From Pyrinomonadaceae bacterium (GTDB taxonomy: Bacteria > Acidobacteriota > Blastocatellia > Pyrinomonadales > Pyrinomonadaceae), in contig JANQRU010000004.1 in assembly GCA_028284415.1 (NCBI GenBank), positions 1,302,001-1,366,000 of the forward strand: 64,000 nt of DNA, in the 5' to 3' direction. How positions within the stretch are numbered: the first letter of the stretch is position 1; each line of letters opens with the position of its first letter. The position numbers were made by a program, and so were the translations under genes. The notes beneath the pieces are model-generated. The model ran no database searches, was not told the origin of the DNA, and saw only the letters and a list, made by a program, of their open reading frames with translations. Shown in pieces: positions 49,380 to 58,650 of the stretch.

Positions 49380-50717
49380 TTATCTCTTCTCAATTTTCAT
49401 TCTCATTCCAAACTTTGGTCGTAAGGTCATCAAAGGATTGAGACCGATTTTTTGTGTTGATTCAAGATTTAGTTTCCACTTCTGACAAAGAGTTGCAATG
49501 AGCAAAATTCCTTCCATCCAAGCGAAACTTTCGCCGATACAACTTCTGACACCTTTGCTGAAAGGGAAATAGATGAATTTGTTGCCCGCTTCTTTAATTG
49601 ATTGGTCGAACCATCTTTCCGGGATAAATTCATTTGCATTTTCCCAAAATCTTTTGTCACGGTGAGTTACGTATGGGCTTAGCAAAACTAAGGCATCAAC
49701 GGGAATTTCGTATTCGCCGAATTTATGTTCTTCGATGGATAATCTACCAATAGCCCATGCAGGTGGGAAAAGCCGCATTGATTCGGCGAAGACAGCTTCG
49801 GTGTATTTTAGGTTTGGAACATCTTCCATGGAAGGCGTTTTGCCACTTAAAACTTTATCCAATTCTTCATGCAATTGGGCTTCTTTTTCGGGGGTTTGCG
49901 AAAGCAGATAAAACGTCCAAGTCATTGCGTTTGCGGTCGTTTCGTGTCCTGCTAAAAATAGAGTTAAAGCTTCATCGCGGACTTGCTCGTCGGTCATTGC
50001 TGAACCATCGTCTTCGTCTTGTGCCATTAAAAGCATTGAGAGCAGATCACCTTTGTCTTCACCCGTTTTTCGGCGTTCATTGATGATTTTGTAGATCACA
50101 CGGTCGAGCGTTTCTTTTGATTTTTTAAATTTTGTAGCGGGTGGAATCGGGAGTTTTTCGAGGATTTCCGAAAAGGGAATAACGAGAAAATTAAACATCT
50201 CGATCAGTGATGTCATCGCATTGCTGACCTCATCGGTTTCGTCGTCAACATTCGCACTAAAGAGAGTTTTCCCGACAATTTGCAAAGTGAGTTTCATCAT
50301 TTCGTGGTCAATATCTCTCACTTCGCCATCCTGCCATTCATCCCGCATTTTTTCGGCGTATTCGACCATTGCTTTGGCATATTCGGCAATTCGTCCTCGA
50401 TGGAAAGCGGGCTGAATCATACGTCTTTGTTTGAGATGCTTTTTACCTTCGCTTGTGAGTAACCCTTCGCCAAGCAAGCCTTTCGCACGTTGCAAAGCAC
50501 GTCCTTTATGAAATTTAGAATTGCTTGTAATCAATAGATCACGAATTAGATCAGGATGATTTAGAAAATACGCAGGATATTTGAAAATACGAAAATAACT
50601 TATATCGCCAAGTTTTGCCATTTCGGTCAAAAACTCGGTCGGTTGGCGACGAAATTTTATAAAATGTCCGCCGATAAAATTCGGTTTAACTGATGGTGGC
50701 AAATTATTGCTTTGCAT
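49380..50717 (-). CDS. Cytochrome P450
   Basis: The 445-residue protein has all P450 marks: the I-helix AGHETT (256-261), E312-x2-R315 in ESMR, PERW near 367, and the heme-binding loop FPFSKGVRSCIG with Cys at 393. Length and order are those of a class I soluble P450. It oxidises organic substrates with electrons from a ferredoxin/reductase, none of which is adjacent. The substrate is unknown. It has no signal peptide or membrane anchor. Confidence 0.92.
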   Translation of the reverse strand: MQSNNLPPSVKPNFIGGHFIKFRRQPTEFLTEMAKLGDISYFRIFKYPAYFLNHPDLIRDLLITSNSKFHKGRALQRAKGLLGEGLLTSEGKKHLKQRRMIQPAFHRGRIAEYAKAMVEYAEKMRDEWQDGEVRDIDHEMMKLTLQIVGKTLFSANVDDETDEVSNAMTSLIEMFNFLVIPFSEILEKLPIPPATKFKKSKETLDRVIYKIINERRKTGEDKGDLLSMLLMAQDEDDGSAMTDEQVRDEALTLFLAGHETTANAMTWTFYLLSQTPEKEAQLHEELDKVLSGKTPSMEDVPNLKYTEAVFAESMRLFPPAWAIGRLSIEEHKFGEYEIPVDALVLLSPYVTHRDKRFWENANEFIPERWFDQSIKEAGNKFIYFPFSKGVRSCIGESFAWMEGILLIATLCQKWKLNLESTQKIGLNPLMTLRPKFGMRMKIEKR

Positions 50718-50916
50718 GGATTTATTTTACCGCAAGTTCAACAAATCTGATTAACGCTGTGAGAGAAAATTTTTTATCACAAGATGAATTTATAGTTTGA
50801 AAAATGGCTTACCAAGAAAGAGTGCAAAAGTTGAGTCGCGAATTCGTCAATAACTTACAACATAATTTGTCCGTATTTTCGGAAGTGTTGATTTTATACT
50901 TTTATACAGGAGTTTT

Positions 50917-51318
50917 ATGACAGATAAAATACAAAAAAATATAGCAACAATTATTCTATTTATTTTTAGTGGACTTTATTTAATTTCTTTTCTAATCGTA
51001 TTTTCTTTAGCACAAAATACTCATTCACATAATCCTAATGAGGCAAGCGGATTAATATCAAATGGAATGAGTATTATGTTGATTGCTTTTGGTTTACTTG
51101 CTTGTAGTGCAGTCTTTTTAATCACGAGTGTTTTATTTTTCAGAAATGTTTCAAAACCTAAAGTATTTGGAAATATAAGTGCAGCGATTTTAATCAGTAG
51201 CGGTCTTTTTCTGTTAGTTATGCTTCTTCCAGTAACGACTATTCTTGGGACTTGTTATTTGTTATTTGGCGTTTATTTATTACATTTTCTTAACTTTAAA
51301 CAGAATAAACTGGCTTAA
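50917..51318 (+). CDS. Small four-helix membrane protein of unknown function
   Basis: The 133-residue product has four hydrophobic segments (residues 10-30, 45-75, 85-105, 105-125): IATIILFIFSGLYLISFLIVF, MSIMLIAFGLLACSAVFLI, ISAAILISSGLFLLVML, ILGTCYLLFGVYLLHFL. A short loop NTHSHNPNEASGLIS lies after the first. There is no known family. The AGGAGTTTT site is good. It is followed by a long AT-rich gap. Function unknown. Confidence 0.65.
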   Translation: MTDKIQKNIATIILFIFSGLYLISFLIVFSLAQNTHSHNPNEASGLISNGMSIMLIAFGLLACSAVFLITSVLFFRNVSKPKVFGNISAAILISSGLFLLVMLLPVTTILGTCYLLFGVYLLHFLNFKQNKLA

Positions 51319-51689
51319 GGAAGAATGTGTATAAATAAAAATCATAAACACAATCATTTAGAGCTATATCTTTAACCGCCGTTTTTAATCTCTAATATTG
51401 TAATGTTGATTCTTTCATTCAAATGTTCGGAGTAACAGATTTAGTTGTTTTATAAGGCAATTATTCAAAGATATAAATGCTCAAACCTTATGTTTTTGAC
51501 GTATAAATATGTAACTCTACGCTTGATTAAAATGCTTTTTAACTTTTCTTCTCTGATTAATAAATAGCCTTTTTTATTTCAATCTCAATTTTTTCCAAAC
51601 AATAAAAACTCAAGTATTTTTTCATCACAAACGTAACTTATTTAGTTTTGAAGACAATAACTAATAAGAACATAAAGATTTTACATATA
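51319..51689. other. 371-bp AT-rich gap before the HExxH/sigma operon
   Basis: I see no gene, hairpin terminator or repeat of note. The region is strongly AT-rich and probably holds the promoter of the operon starting at 51690. No ribosome binding site precedes the three tandem ATG codons at 51690-51698. Confidence 0.5.
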
Positions 51690-53375
51690 ATGATGATGAA
51701 AAAGTTATTGAGATTTATTTGTATTTTGGTTTTATTGACGACAGGTTTGTTTGCTCAGAATGTTGATTTAAATGCTTTGTATTCGGAAGCGATGAAGGAA
51801 TATGAAGCGAAAAATTATAAAAAAGCATCGGTAAATATCAGCAAAATCCTTAATCAAAAAGGATATGAAATTTCCAACGGTGCTTTGTATAACTCAGCTT
51901 GTATTTATTCGTTAAATAAAGAAACAGAAAAAGCTTTTGAAGTTCTAAACCATCTCGCCGACAAAAAGTTTTATTCAAATCTTTCACATATCTCTAAAGA
52001 TTCTGATTTGGAAAATTTACATTCATTGCCCGAATGGAAAAATTTGCTTGAAAAGGTAAAAGAAAATCAACGAACAGAGCCAAAAAGAAAGCGTATCAAT
52101 ATCAAAAATGCTTTGCTAAAAGCCAAAGAAATTTTGCAAAAAGATAATGGCAAACTTTGGGGCAAAAATTTGTGGCACGAGAATGTTTTGTTTCAGGATT
52201 TTGATGACACAATTTACAGTCTGAAAAAATTGAAAGACAGCAAAACTGATGATTCGGTTCTTTATTACAAAACTCTGCCGAAAGATACTTTGAGCAAAAC
52301 GAACACGGTTCAGGAGTTTGAAGGCGAAAAATATGCAACGGTTCTAGCAACAGATTATTACATGAATGATGAAAGTTCGACCGTTATCCACGAACTTTTT
52401 CATCGAACACATTTTGAAATACTTGACGCTAAAAACATCAAACTAAAAGCCGATCCAGTTGAGTATCTGGATAATTTCGATGCAAGAGAATTGTTGCGAC
52501 TTGAATATGAAGCACTCCGGAAATCGTTGAAATTTATTGATGAAAAAGCAGATAAACAAAAAATATATCAAGCAGTTACCGACGCATTTTTATTTAGAAA
52601 AGTTCGACAAAACAAATACAAAAAATTCTTGCAAGCAGAGGTTGAAATCGAAACGGTCGAAGGGCTTGCTTCTTACACAGGTTATGCCTTGTCAACATAC
52701 CCAAATAAATATAAGCGAGCGATTAGCGGACTCAACGGTTGGGAAAATTCCGGTGCATATACAAGATCTTTTACCTACGCGACAGGACCCGCTTATGGTT
52801 TGATTTTTGATTATTTAACACCCAATTGGAAAAAAAGAGGGCTTGAAAAAGTTTATAATTTCCTCGAAATCTATGAATCTTCGCATTTGAAAAAATCACT
52901 TATAATTAAGGATTTTGAGGTCGCAAAAATGCGAAATAATTATGTGACGATTCACAAGGAAGAAACCGAACGAAAAGCTCTATTTGAAAAACGCACAAAA
53001 TACTACACTGAATTACTTGTAAACAAACCGACTCTGCAAGTCGTTTTAGCTAATAAAGAATATTCGATGAGTTTTGATATGAACGGGACTTTGATTCTCA
53101 AAGATTTTGGAATTGTGTATTCAGGCTTAAAAGGAAAGAGTTTGGATGATAACAATTTCGGAGATTTTGAAATTGATGCATCTAAGGCAAAACTTGGGGT
53201 AACGGGAATTTTAAAGTCAAAAGAAAATGGAAAAACTAAATACACTTTTCCATTACCAGTAAAAATCGAAGGCAAGAAAATCATCGGTGAGTTTTATGAA
53301 ATTAAGTTGAATGAAGGTTGGGAAGTTCGCAAGATGAATGCGAAAGGTGATTTGGAGATTGTGAAGATTAAATAA
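51690..53375 (+). CDS. Secreted TPR-like putative metallopeptidase (HExxH)
   Basis: The product from 51690 has 561 residues with a signal peptide ending FA-Q (residue 23). Residues 25-95 resemble tetratricopeptide repeats (LYSEAMKEYEAKNYKKASVNI, LYNSACIYSLNKETEKAFEVLNHL). HELFH at 234-238 is a zinc-protease motif, and a Glu-rich ETVEGLASYTGYAL follows downstream as in gluzincins. The C-terminal beta domain (about 440-560) is of unknown type. Start codons at 51690, 51693 and 51696 are equally possible. It is the first gene of an operon with ECF sigma and anti-sigma. Catalytic function is inferred from motif only. Confidence 0.75.
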   Translation: MMMKKLLRFICILVLLTTGLFAQNVDLNALYSEAMKEYEAKNYKKASVNISKILNQKGYEISNGALYNSACIYSLNKETEKAFEVLNHLADKKFYSNLSHISKDSDLENLHSLPEWKNLLEKVKENQRTEPKRKRINIKNALLKAKEILQKDNGKLWGKNLWHENVLFQDFDDTIYSLKKLKDSKTDDSVLYYKTLPKDTLSKTNTVQEFEGEKYATVLATDYYMNDESSTVIHELFHRTHFEILDAKNIKLKADPVEYLDNFDARELLRLEYEALRKSLKFIDEKADKQKIYQAVTDAFLFRKVRQNKYKKFLQAEVEIETVEGLASYTGYALSTYPNKYKRAISGLNGWENSGAYTRSFTYATGPAYGLIFDYLTPNWKKRGLEKVYNFLEIYESSHLKKSLIIKDFEVAKMRNNYVTIHKEETERKALFEKRTKYYTELLVNKPTLQVVLANKEYSMSFDMNGTLILKDFGIVYSGLKGKSLDDNNFGDFEIDASKAKLGVTGILKSKENGKTKYTFPLPVKIEGKKIIGEFYEIKLNEGWEVRKMNAKGDLEIVKIK

Positions 53376-53383
53376 GCGTAATT

Positions 53384-53974
53384 TTGAAAAGAGAAATCGA
53401 ACAAAACTTAATCAAAAGAGCTTGCAACGGAGATAAAGAAGCATTTAGTGAGATTTATTTTTCACTAAAAGATTCGATATTCGGTTTTGCTTTTCGGATG
53501 ATCAACAAGCGTGGAATCGCTGAGGAAATTACGCAGGAAGTTTTTATCTTTTTTATTGAAAATTCGGACAAATACGATTTTGAAAAGGGAAATCTTTTTT
53601 CATTTCTTTGTGGTGTAGCGAGAAACAAAATTTTGAATCATTTGAAAAAAAGTGGAACTCGTCTTGAATCAAATAATTTTGAATCAGAGAGGTTTGAAAA
53701 TTTTGCTAACAATCACTCGCCATTTAGAAATTTATTAAACAAAGAATTTTCTGCAAAAATCGAAGAATGTATGGCGGAACTTTCGCCTTTACAGAGAGAA
53801 GTTTTGTTGCTGAGAGAATTGGAAGATTTGCCTTATGAAGAAATTGCAGAGATTACGGAAACGAGTGTTGGAGTTGTAAAGGGACGTTTATTTCGGGCAA
53901 GGCGAACACTTGCAAAAGAGCTTACTCCATACGTGAAAAGCGAAGAGGTTTTATATGAAGTGCATACAAGTTAG
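53384..53974 (+). CDS. ECF RNA polymerase sigma factor
   Basis: The 196-residue protein has sigma-70 region 2 (GDKEAFSEIYFSLKDSIFGFAFRMINKRGIAEEITQEVF) and region 4 (LSPLQREVLLLRELEDLPYEEIAEITETSVGVVKGRLFRARRTL). The start is TTG at 53384, 8 bp after the previous stop. Its last 20 bases overlap the anti-sigma start, indicating translational coupling. It probably directs transcription of a stress or surface regulon including this operon; the target sequence is not visible here. Confidence 0.9.
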   Translation: MKREIEQNLIKRACNGDKEAFSEIYFSLKDSIFGFAFRMINKRGIAEEITQEVFIFFIENSDKYDFEKGNLFSFLCGVARNKILNHLKKSGTRLESNNFESERFENFANNHSPFRNLLNKEFSAKIEECMAELSPLQREVLLLRELEDLPYEEIAEITETSVGVVKGRLFRARRTLAKELTPYVKSEEVLYEVHTS

Positions 53975-54686
53975 AGAAAAGTTGGAAGCATTTTCGGATG
54001 ATGAGATTGGTTTTTCCGAACGGGAAAACATCGCATCGCATTTAGCAAATTGTGAATCTTGCGGTTCTGAATTTGAAGGTTTGAAAAGTCTTAGCAAAGC
54101 GATGAAAAATACTTTGCCGATGTCGGCATCTGCATCTTTAGACGCTAAGGTTTTTGAGGCTTTTGAAAGTCATAATGCTGTAGCAACAGCCGTTGTAACA
54201 GAAGAAAAACAAGAAAAGATTGGCTGGTTTGGTATTCCAAAATTAGCTTTTGCAGCGGCTCTTTTACTGTTAGCGATGTTTAGCGGATTCGCTTTTCAGT
54301 TAGGCAGAATGTCTGTTGGAAATGTTCAAGAAAATCTTGCTGAAAAAGATAGAAAATCTGTTGAGGAGAACAAATCCAAAAGTTCAGAATTTGTCGTTAC
54401 AAATAAAACTGATTCAGAAGAAAAAGAGAAAAAGGTAGAAACAAAAATTGTCGAAGTTCCTGTAATTAAGGAAAGAATCATCAAGATTCCTGTCGTTCAA
54501 GAAAAAATTGTAACCCGAACAATTTATGTTGACAGAAATCAGAAAGTAAACAAGCCGAATTTGTCTGGGAAAGACAATTTAGCTCTAAACAATTCGGTTA
54601 AGGATGGAGAGTTTTTGACGCAGACAAACTTAAAAGATTTTCAACCTGTTACTGAAATTAAACCAAAAATTTCAAAGGAGAAATAA
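53955..54686 (+). CDS. Zinc-finger anti-sigma factor, membrane-anchored
   Basis: The 243-residue product has an N-terminal ZAS-type zinc finger with C3, H29-x3-C33-x2-C36 (SHLANCESC), a linker, one transmembrane helix at about 97-117 (LAFAAALLLLAMFSGFAFQLG), and a Glu/Lys-rich periplasmic part with a coiled coil and repeated K-I-V-E-V-P / I-K-I-P-V-V segments. Such proteins hold the ECF factor inactive until a signal on the outer side releases it. The start overlaps the sigma gene. The repeated Val-Pro segments are likely a sensor or spacer region. Confidence 0.85.
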   Translation: MKCIQVREKLEAFSDDEIGFSERENIASHLANCESCGSEFEGLKSLSKAMKNTLPMSASASLDAKVFEAFESHNAVATAVVTEEKQEKIGWFGIPKLAFAAALLLLAMFSGFAFQLGRMSVGNVQENLAEKDRKSVEENKSKSSEFVVTNKTDSEEKEKKVETKIVEVPVIKERIIKIPVVQEKIVTRTIYVDRNQKVNKPNLSGKDNLALNNSVKDGEFLTQTNLKDFQPVTEIKPKISKEK

Positions 54687-54690
54687 TAAA

Positions 54691-55698
54691 ATGAAAAGAA
54701 TTATAAATTTAGCGTTAGTTGGGATTTTTATCCTTTGTTCATTTAGCATTGCTAATGCTCAATATGGAATTATCAAGTTGGGTGATGGCACAACAATTCT
54801 TGTTAGAACAAAGATTACGCCGTCGGCTTCCAAAGATTCTTTAGGGAATATCTATTCAAGCAACTCGGGAAATATTGTTCATCGAGTTTTGACGGATAGA
54901 AAAAACAAAATTTATTTTGGCTACGATTTATCGTTTGAAAAAGAAGGTGAAGGGAAATTCAGAGTTTCTATTAAGCCGCTTTCAAAAACGCCCGATGCAA
55001 TACTAAATAATGCGAGAATGTCTATGAATCGGAGTATGGCAACAGCAAGGACGGGAGCAAGAAATTCAAGCAGAGTTTCAGTAGGTAGAAATGGAACGGC
55101 TTCCCGAAGATTTAGTTCTGATTTTAGCGATTTCACTGAAAAATCACTTCCAAATTATCCTGAAGATTTTATTGTTGAGGATGGAGCGACAGTTTCTTTA
55201 GATATTCTTGAAAACCCCAAAACCAACACGAAAATAACCGATGTAATCAAGATTAGTTCTAAATCAGAAGGTTTTCAGTATTACAATTCTAATGATGATA
55301 AACCTGCAAGGGATTTTACGCTTGATGATGTCATATTTCGTATCGAAAAGCCCAAAGTTTACATAAATGAAAAAGAATATAAGACAAATACAACGGTAGC
55401 AGGCAGCGTAAGTTGGATTTATATCAAAGGAAAAGGACGTTTTATATTTTCAATTAAATCTCAACCTGGTTTTAATTTCCAGCAGATTGGAACTATCAGT
55501 AATAACAAGTTTTCATTTGAATTTAATGGCGAAAAATATCGCTTCATTACAAAATCTCCAATTTTAGGAATGGGCGGAAACTGGAATTTGTGGGTGATGC
55601 ATGACCCGAATTATCAGACAAGTTATGATTTACCCGAAGAAAATCCATTTGCATTTGGTGCGGTTGGGAGAGTTGAGAATTTATTTAACAGAAGGTAA
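54691..55698 (+). CDS. Secreted protein of unknown function in ECF operon
   Basis: The 335-residue product has a signal peptide ending NA-Q (residue 24). Residues 25-100 are beta-rich with YGIIKLGDGTTILVRTKI. A Ser/Arg/Met-rich linker (MSMNRSMATARTGARNSSRV) leads to a second beta region, FVEDGATVSLD-like, and ends GMGGNWNLWVMHDPNYQTSYDL. No family recognised. It begins 4 bp after the anti-sigma stop with an AAGGAGA site. It may be the effector or the sensed partner of the sigma pathway; inference only. Confidence 0.75.
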   Translation: MKRIINLALVGIFILCSFSIANAQYGIIKLGDGTTILVRTKITPSASKDSLGNIYSSNSGNIVHRVLTDRKNKIYFGYDLSFEKEGEGKFRVSIKPLSKTPDAILNNARMSMNRSMATARTGARNSSRVSVGRNGTASRRFSSDFSDFTEKSLPNYPEDFIVEDGATVSLDILENPKTNTKITDVIKISSKSEGFQYYNSNDDKPARDFTLDDVIFRIEKPKVYINEKEYKTNTTVAGSVSWIYIKGKGRFIFSIKSQPGFNFQQIGTISNNKFSFEFNGEKYRFITKSPILGMGGNWNLWVMHDPNYQTSYDLPEENPFAFGAVGRVENLFNRR

Positions 55699-55725
55699 TC
55701 AAAAGAGCTTGCCAAAGGAGACTTG

Positions 55726-57351
55726 ATGAAGTTTTTATTTGTAGTTTTATCTTTAGCCGGAAGTGTTTTAGGGCAAACGAATATAAACTATGAACTCAAG
55801 CCCATTCCAAAAGTTGACCGCACGGATTTAGCAATTTCAGTTCGGTTCAAGTCAGAAAAAGAGACAAAAATAAAATTTCCACCGGGATGTTACGGAACGC
55901 CGAACATTTACAAGTATGTCAGGCAGTTTGAGGGAAAAAACGGCACGACGGTAAAAAAAGCTGAAAAGAAAACTGAAAGAGTAGTAACTCCGAATAAAAA
56001 TGGTAAAGTTTCGCTCAAATATATTCTTTCATTTGACCCGAAAATAATAGAAAATTCTGCTTTTGCTCCAAAGATTAATCCAGATTTTTTCAGTATTGCG
56101 GGCTGTCAATGGCTTTTGTGGATTGGCGAGTATGAGAAAAAGCATGATGTTTCAATTGAAATAGTTGACGCTCCAAAAGGTTGGAAATTTCACTCTTCGA
56201 TTCAACAGAATGCAAAGAAAATAAACTTGAAAGCAAGCTACAGTGATTTGATTGCTACAAGAATTGGAGGAGGTGGAGCCTCACGCATATTCTTTATCAA
56301 AAACAAACCTGTTTCGGTTTTTATAAAAGGTAGATTTGATATTCCGAACAAAGAAATTTTCGATGCCGTTGAGAAAATTGTAAGAGTTCAGAGAGATTGG
56401 TTCGGCGATTATGAACAAGATTTTTACAACATAGTAATCAATGAAAGAAAGGGCGTTGTTGCGGGAACAGCAATTGAAAATCAATTTGTTTGCTTTGTAA
56501 ATTCAGCTGTTTCAAAACCAGCTTTATACAAAATTCTCGCTCACGAAATGTTTCACAACTGGCTTCCGATAAAAATGCGTATTAAGCGTGAAAAGGAAGA
56601 TCATCAAGTTCGTTACGAATGGTTTTTTGAAGGTTTTACAGAGTATTTTGCCAAAAAGGTTTTGTTTGATGCAAGACTTTTATCAAAAGAAGAATTTGCA
56701 GATTCTATCAATAAAGATATACACAGCCTTGCGGATAATTCGTACAAAAACATAACTTATAAAGATTTACTCAGTTTAGCAAAGGCTCGAAAATTCACTT
56801 CAACACACAAAAAGCTCTCCTACTATCGCGGCGTTTTAATTGCTCTCAAATGGGAAAAAGAGCTTCGCAAAGCAAATAAAAATTTATCAGATTTTACACG
56901 CAGTCTATATAAGTTCATACAAGAAAAAAACGCAGTAATCAATGAAAGAGAATTTTTTGAGTTTGCTAAAGATTACGGAGTTGATGCCCAAGGTGATTTT
57001 GATAAATATATCTTGAATGGTAAATCAATTGAAGTAAGTCCAAAGGCTCTTGGAGAAAATTTTACGGCAACTGAAAGGGAAGTCCCGTCGTTTGAAATTG
57101 GTTTTTCATTAAGAGAATCCAGACGAGCAAAAAAGATTGCGGGCGTGAAAGAAAACAGCTCAGCCTACAAAGCTGGTTTACGAGATGGGATGATATATGT
57201 CCGTGCAAAAAACTCTGCCCGTTTTAGTAACTCTTGGGACGCTGAAAAACCTCTGACGGTAGTCGTTAAAGTTGATGAAAAAGAAAAGAAAATTGAATAT
57301 TTTCCTCACGGGAAATCAATAAAAATCATGCAATTCCAACCAAAGAAATAA
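55726..57351 (+). CDS. Secreted M61-like glycyl aminopeptidase with PDZ domain
   Basis: The 541-residue product has a signal peptide ending LG-Q (residue 17). The peptidase motif HEMFHNW lies at 273-279, and the third ligand is in EWFFEGFTEYFA, as in M61 peptidases. The C-terminal region (about 445-540) reads as a PDZ domain: FEIGFSLRESRRAKKIAGVKENSSAYKAGLRDGM. Its N-terminal part is beta-rich, as in M61 proteins. The ATG at 55726 with AAGGAG five bases away is preferred. It is the last gene of the ECF operon, so both ends of the operon encode secreted HExxH proteins. Confidence 0.85.
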   Translation: MKFLFVVLSLAGSVLGQTNINYELKPIPKVDRTDLAISVRFKSEKETKIKFPPGCYGTPNIYKYVRQFEGKNGTTVKKAEKKTERVVTPNKNGKVSLKYILSFDPKIIENSAFAPKINPDFFSIAGCQWLLWIGEYEKKHDVSIEIVDAPKGWKFHSSIQQNAKKINLKASYSDLIATRIGGGGASRIFFIKNKPVSVFIKGRFDIPNKEIFDAVEKIVRVQRDWFGDYEQDFYNIVINERKGVVAGTAIENQFVCFVNSAVSKPALYKILAHEMFHNWLPIKMRIKREKEDHQVRYEWFFEGFTEYFAKKVLFDARLLSKEEFADSINKDIHSLADNSYKNITYKDLLSLAKARKFTSTHKKLSYYRGVLIALKWEKELRKANKNLSDFTRSLYKFIQEKNAVINEREFFEFAKDYGVDAQGDFDKYILNGKSIEVSPKALGENFTATEREVPSFEIGFSLRESRRAKKIAGVKENSSAYKAGLRDGMIYVRAKNSARFSNSWDAEKPLTVVVKVDEKEKKIEYFPHGKSIKIMQFQPKK

Positions 57352-57413
57352 CTTAGCAATTTTAAGTGGTTTGACTTAGGAGATTTACTTGAAAACTGTT
57401 ATTTTATACAGTT

Positions 57414-58574
57414 ATGGCAGAAGTAAAATCTATGAAAGTTAAACCCGATATACGTGCAATTACGCGACTCGTTTCGCGTGAAGGAAATTTGGTTCAAGGG
57501 CAATCAGATTTGCCGATTGATTCTGAATTAGCGAAACAGGCTTATGAAATCATTGCCGCGAGCGAAAATCATTATGGTGGCTCGGAGGGAAATGCAAATT
57601 TGCGAAAAGCAGTTGCGGCAAAAATCAAAAAATATAATGGCATTGAAATTGACATTGATGAGAAGCCTTTTGAATTGCTAATAACAACAGGCGGAACAGG
57701 TGCTTTGATCGGTATCGCTCAGAGTTATTTGCGTGGAAAATCCGCACTCGTTTTTGAACCATATTATCCATATCATCGCAAGATTATTGAAGAATTTGGC
57801 GGAAAAACAGAAGTCTTGCAAATGGATGAAAATCTTACTTTCGACAAGAATATGCTCAAAATTTATTGTCGTCAGTTAAAAGACCGTGAACAATTTCCGC
57901 TTAAAGCAATTTTTGTTTGCACACCTGCAAATCCGAGTGGAAAAGTTTTGAATCAAGAAGAACTTGAAGCAATTGCCGAGGTTGCGAAAGAGCTGGATTT
58001 GCTTGTAGTTTCCGACGAAGTTTATGAACACTATGTCACGGGCGAAAATCCGCACACTCCGATCGCAACTTTACCTGATATGTGGGAGCGAACGATCACG
58101 GTTAATTCATTTTCGAAATCCTGGAATATTTCAGGTTGGCGACTCGGCTATGCTTATGGAAGTGGTGAACTTCTCGCACCTGTAAACACAGCGATAAATA
58201 TTGTCTATGTTTGCCCCGTAACGCCTTTGCAAGAAGCTCTTTCAAGAGTTCTAATGGCAGATGAGAATTACTATGAAAAACTGCGTGATAAATTTAATGC
58301 TAAGCGAATGTTTTTCTCTGAAGAACTAACAAATTTGGGATTCAGAATGTATGATTCAGGCTCGGCTTTCTATCTCTGGGCGAGAATTCCGGAAGCTTAT
58401 GATGACGCCTTGAAATTTAACGAAATGCTTATGAAAAGAGCGGGTGTCGGAGCAGTTCCCGGAAGTGCTTTTGCTGATTCTGACACTTGGGATGCACACA
58501 TGCGAATTTGTATCGCCCGCGAAGATCATATTCTCGAAGGTGCTTTGGAAAAATTCAAAGAAGCTCTAGATTAA
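57414..58574 (+). CDS. PLP-dependent aminotransferase, class I/II
   Basis: The 386-residue protein has the fold-type I plan: NHYGGSEGNANLRKAVAAKI, LITTGGTGALIGIAQSYL, CTPANPSGKVLNQEEL, VVSDEVYEHYV, and the PLP-lysine segment NSFSKSWNISGWRLGYAYG. It resembles aspartate aminotransferases of the 1-gamma/beta type. The amino donor and acceptor cannot be told; Asp, aromatic or Ala/Glu are possible. The gene is monocistronic, 62 bp after the M61 gene, and ends with a strong terminator at 58595. Confidence 0.9.
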   Translation: MAEVKSMKVKPDIRAITRLVSREGNLVQGQSDLPIDSELAKQAYEIIAASENHYGGSEGNANLRKAVAAKIKKYNGIEIDIDEKPFELLITTGGTGALIGIAQSYLRGKSALVFEPYYPYHRKIIEEFGGKTEVLQMDENLTFDKNMLKIYCRQLKDREQFPLKAIFVCTPANPSGKVLNQEELEAIAEVAKELDLLVVSDEVYEHYVTGENPHTPIATLPDMWERTITVNSFSKSWNISGWRLGYAYGSGELLAPVNTAINIVYVCPVTPLQEALSRVLMADENYYEKLRDKFNAKRMFFSEELTNLGFRMYDSGSAFYLWARIPEAYDDALKFNEMLMKRAGVGAVPGSAFADSDTWDAHMRICIAREDHILEGALEKFKEALD

Positions 58575-58594
58575 ATTTAACTGTAAAAAAAAGG

Positions 58595-58633
58595 AAAAAA
58601 GGTTGTGAGAAAAGCTTTCCCACAACCTTTTTT
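58595..58633. terminator. Bidirectional hairpin terminator
   Basis: AAAAAAGGTTGTG (58595-58607) pairs with CACAACCTTTTTT (58621-58633), with GAAA/TTTC inside. It ends the aminotransferase and the convergent gene at 58651. Confidence 0.9.
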
Positions 58634-58650
58634 ATTGAATAACTTTAAAA

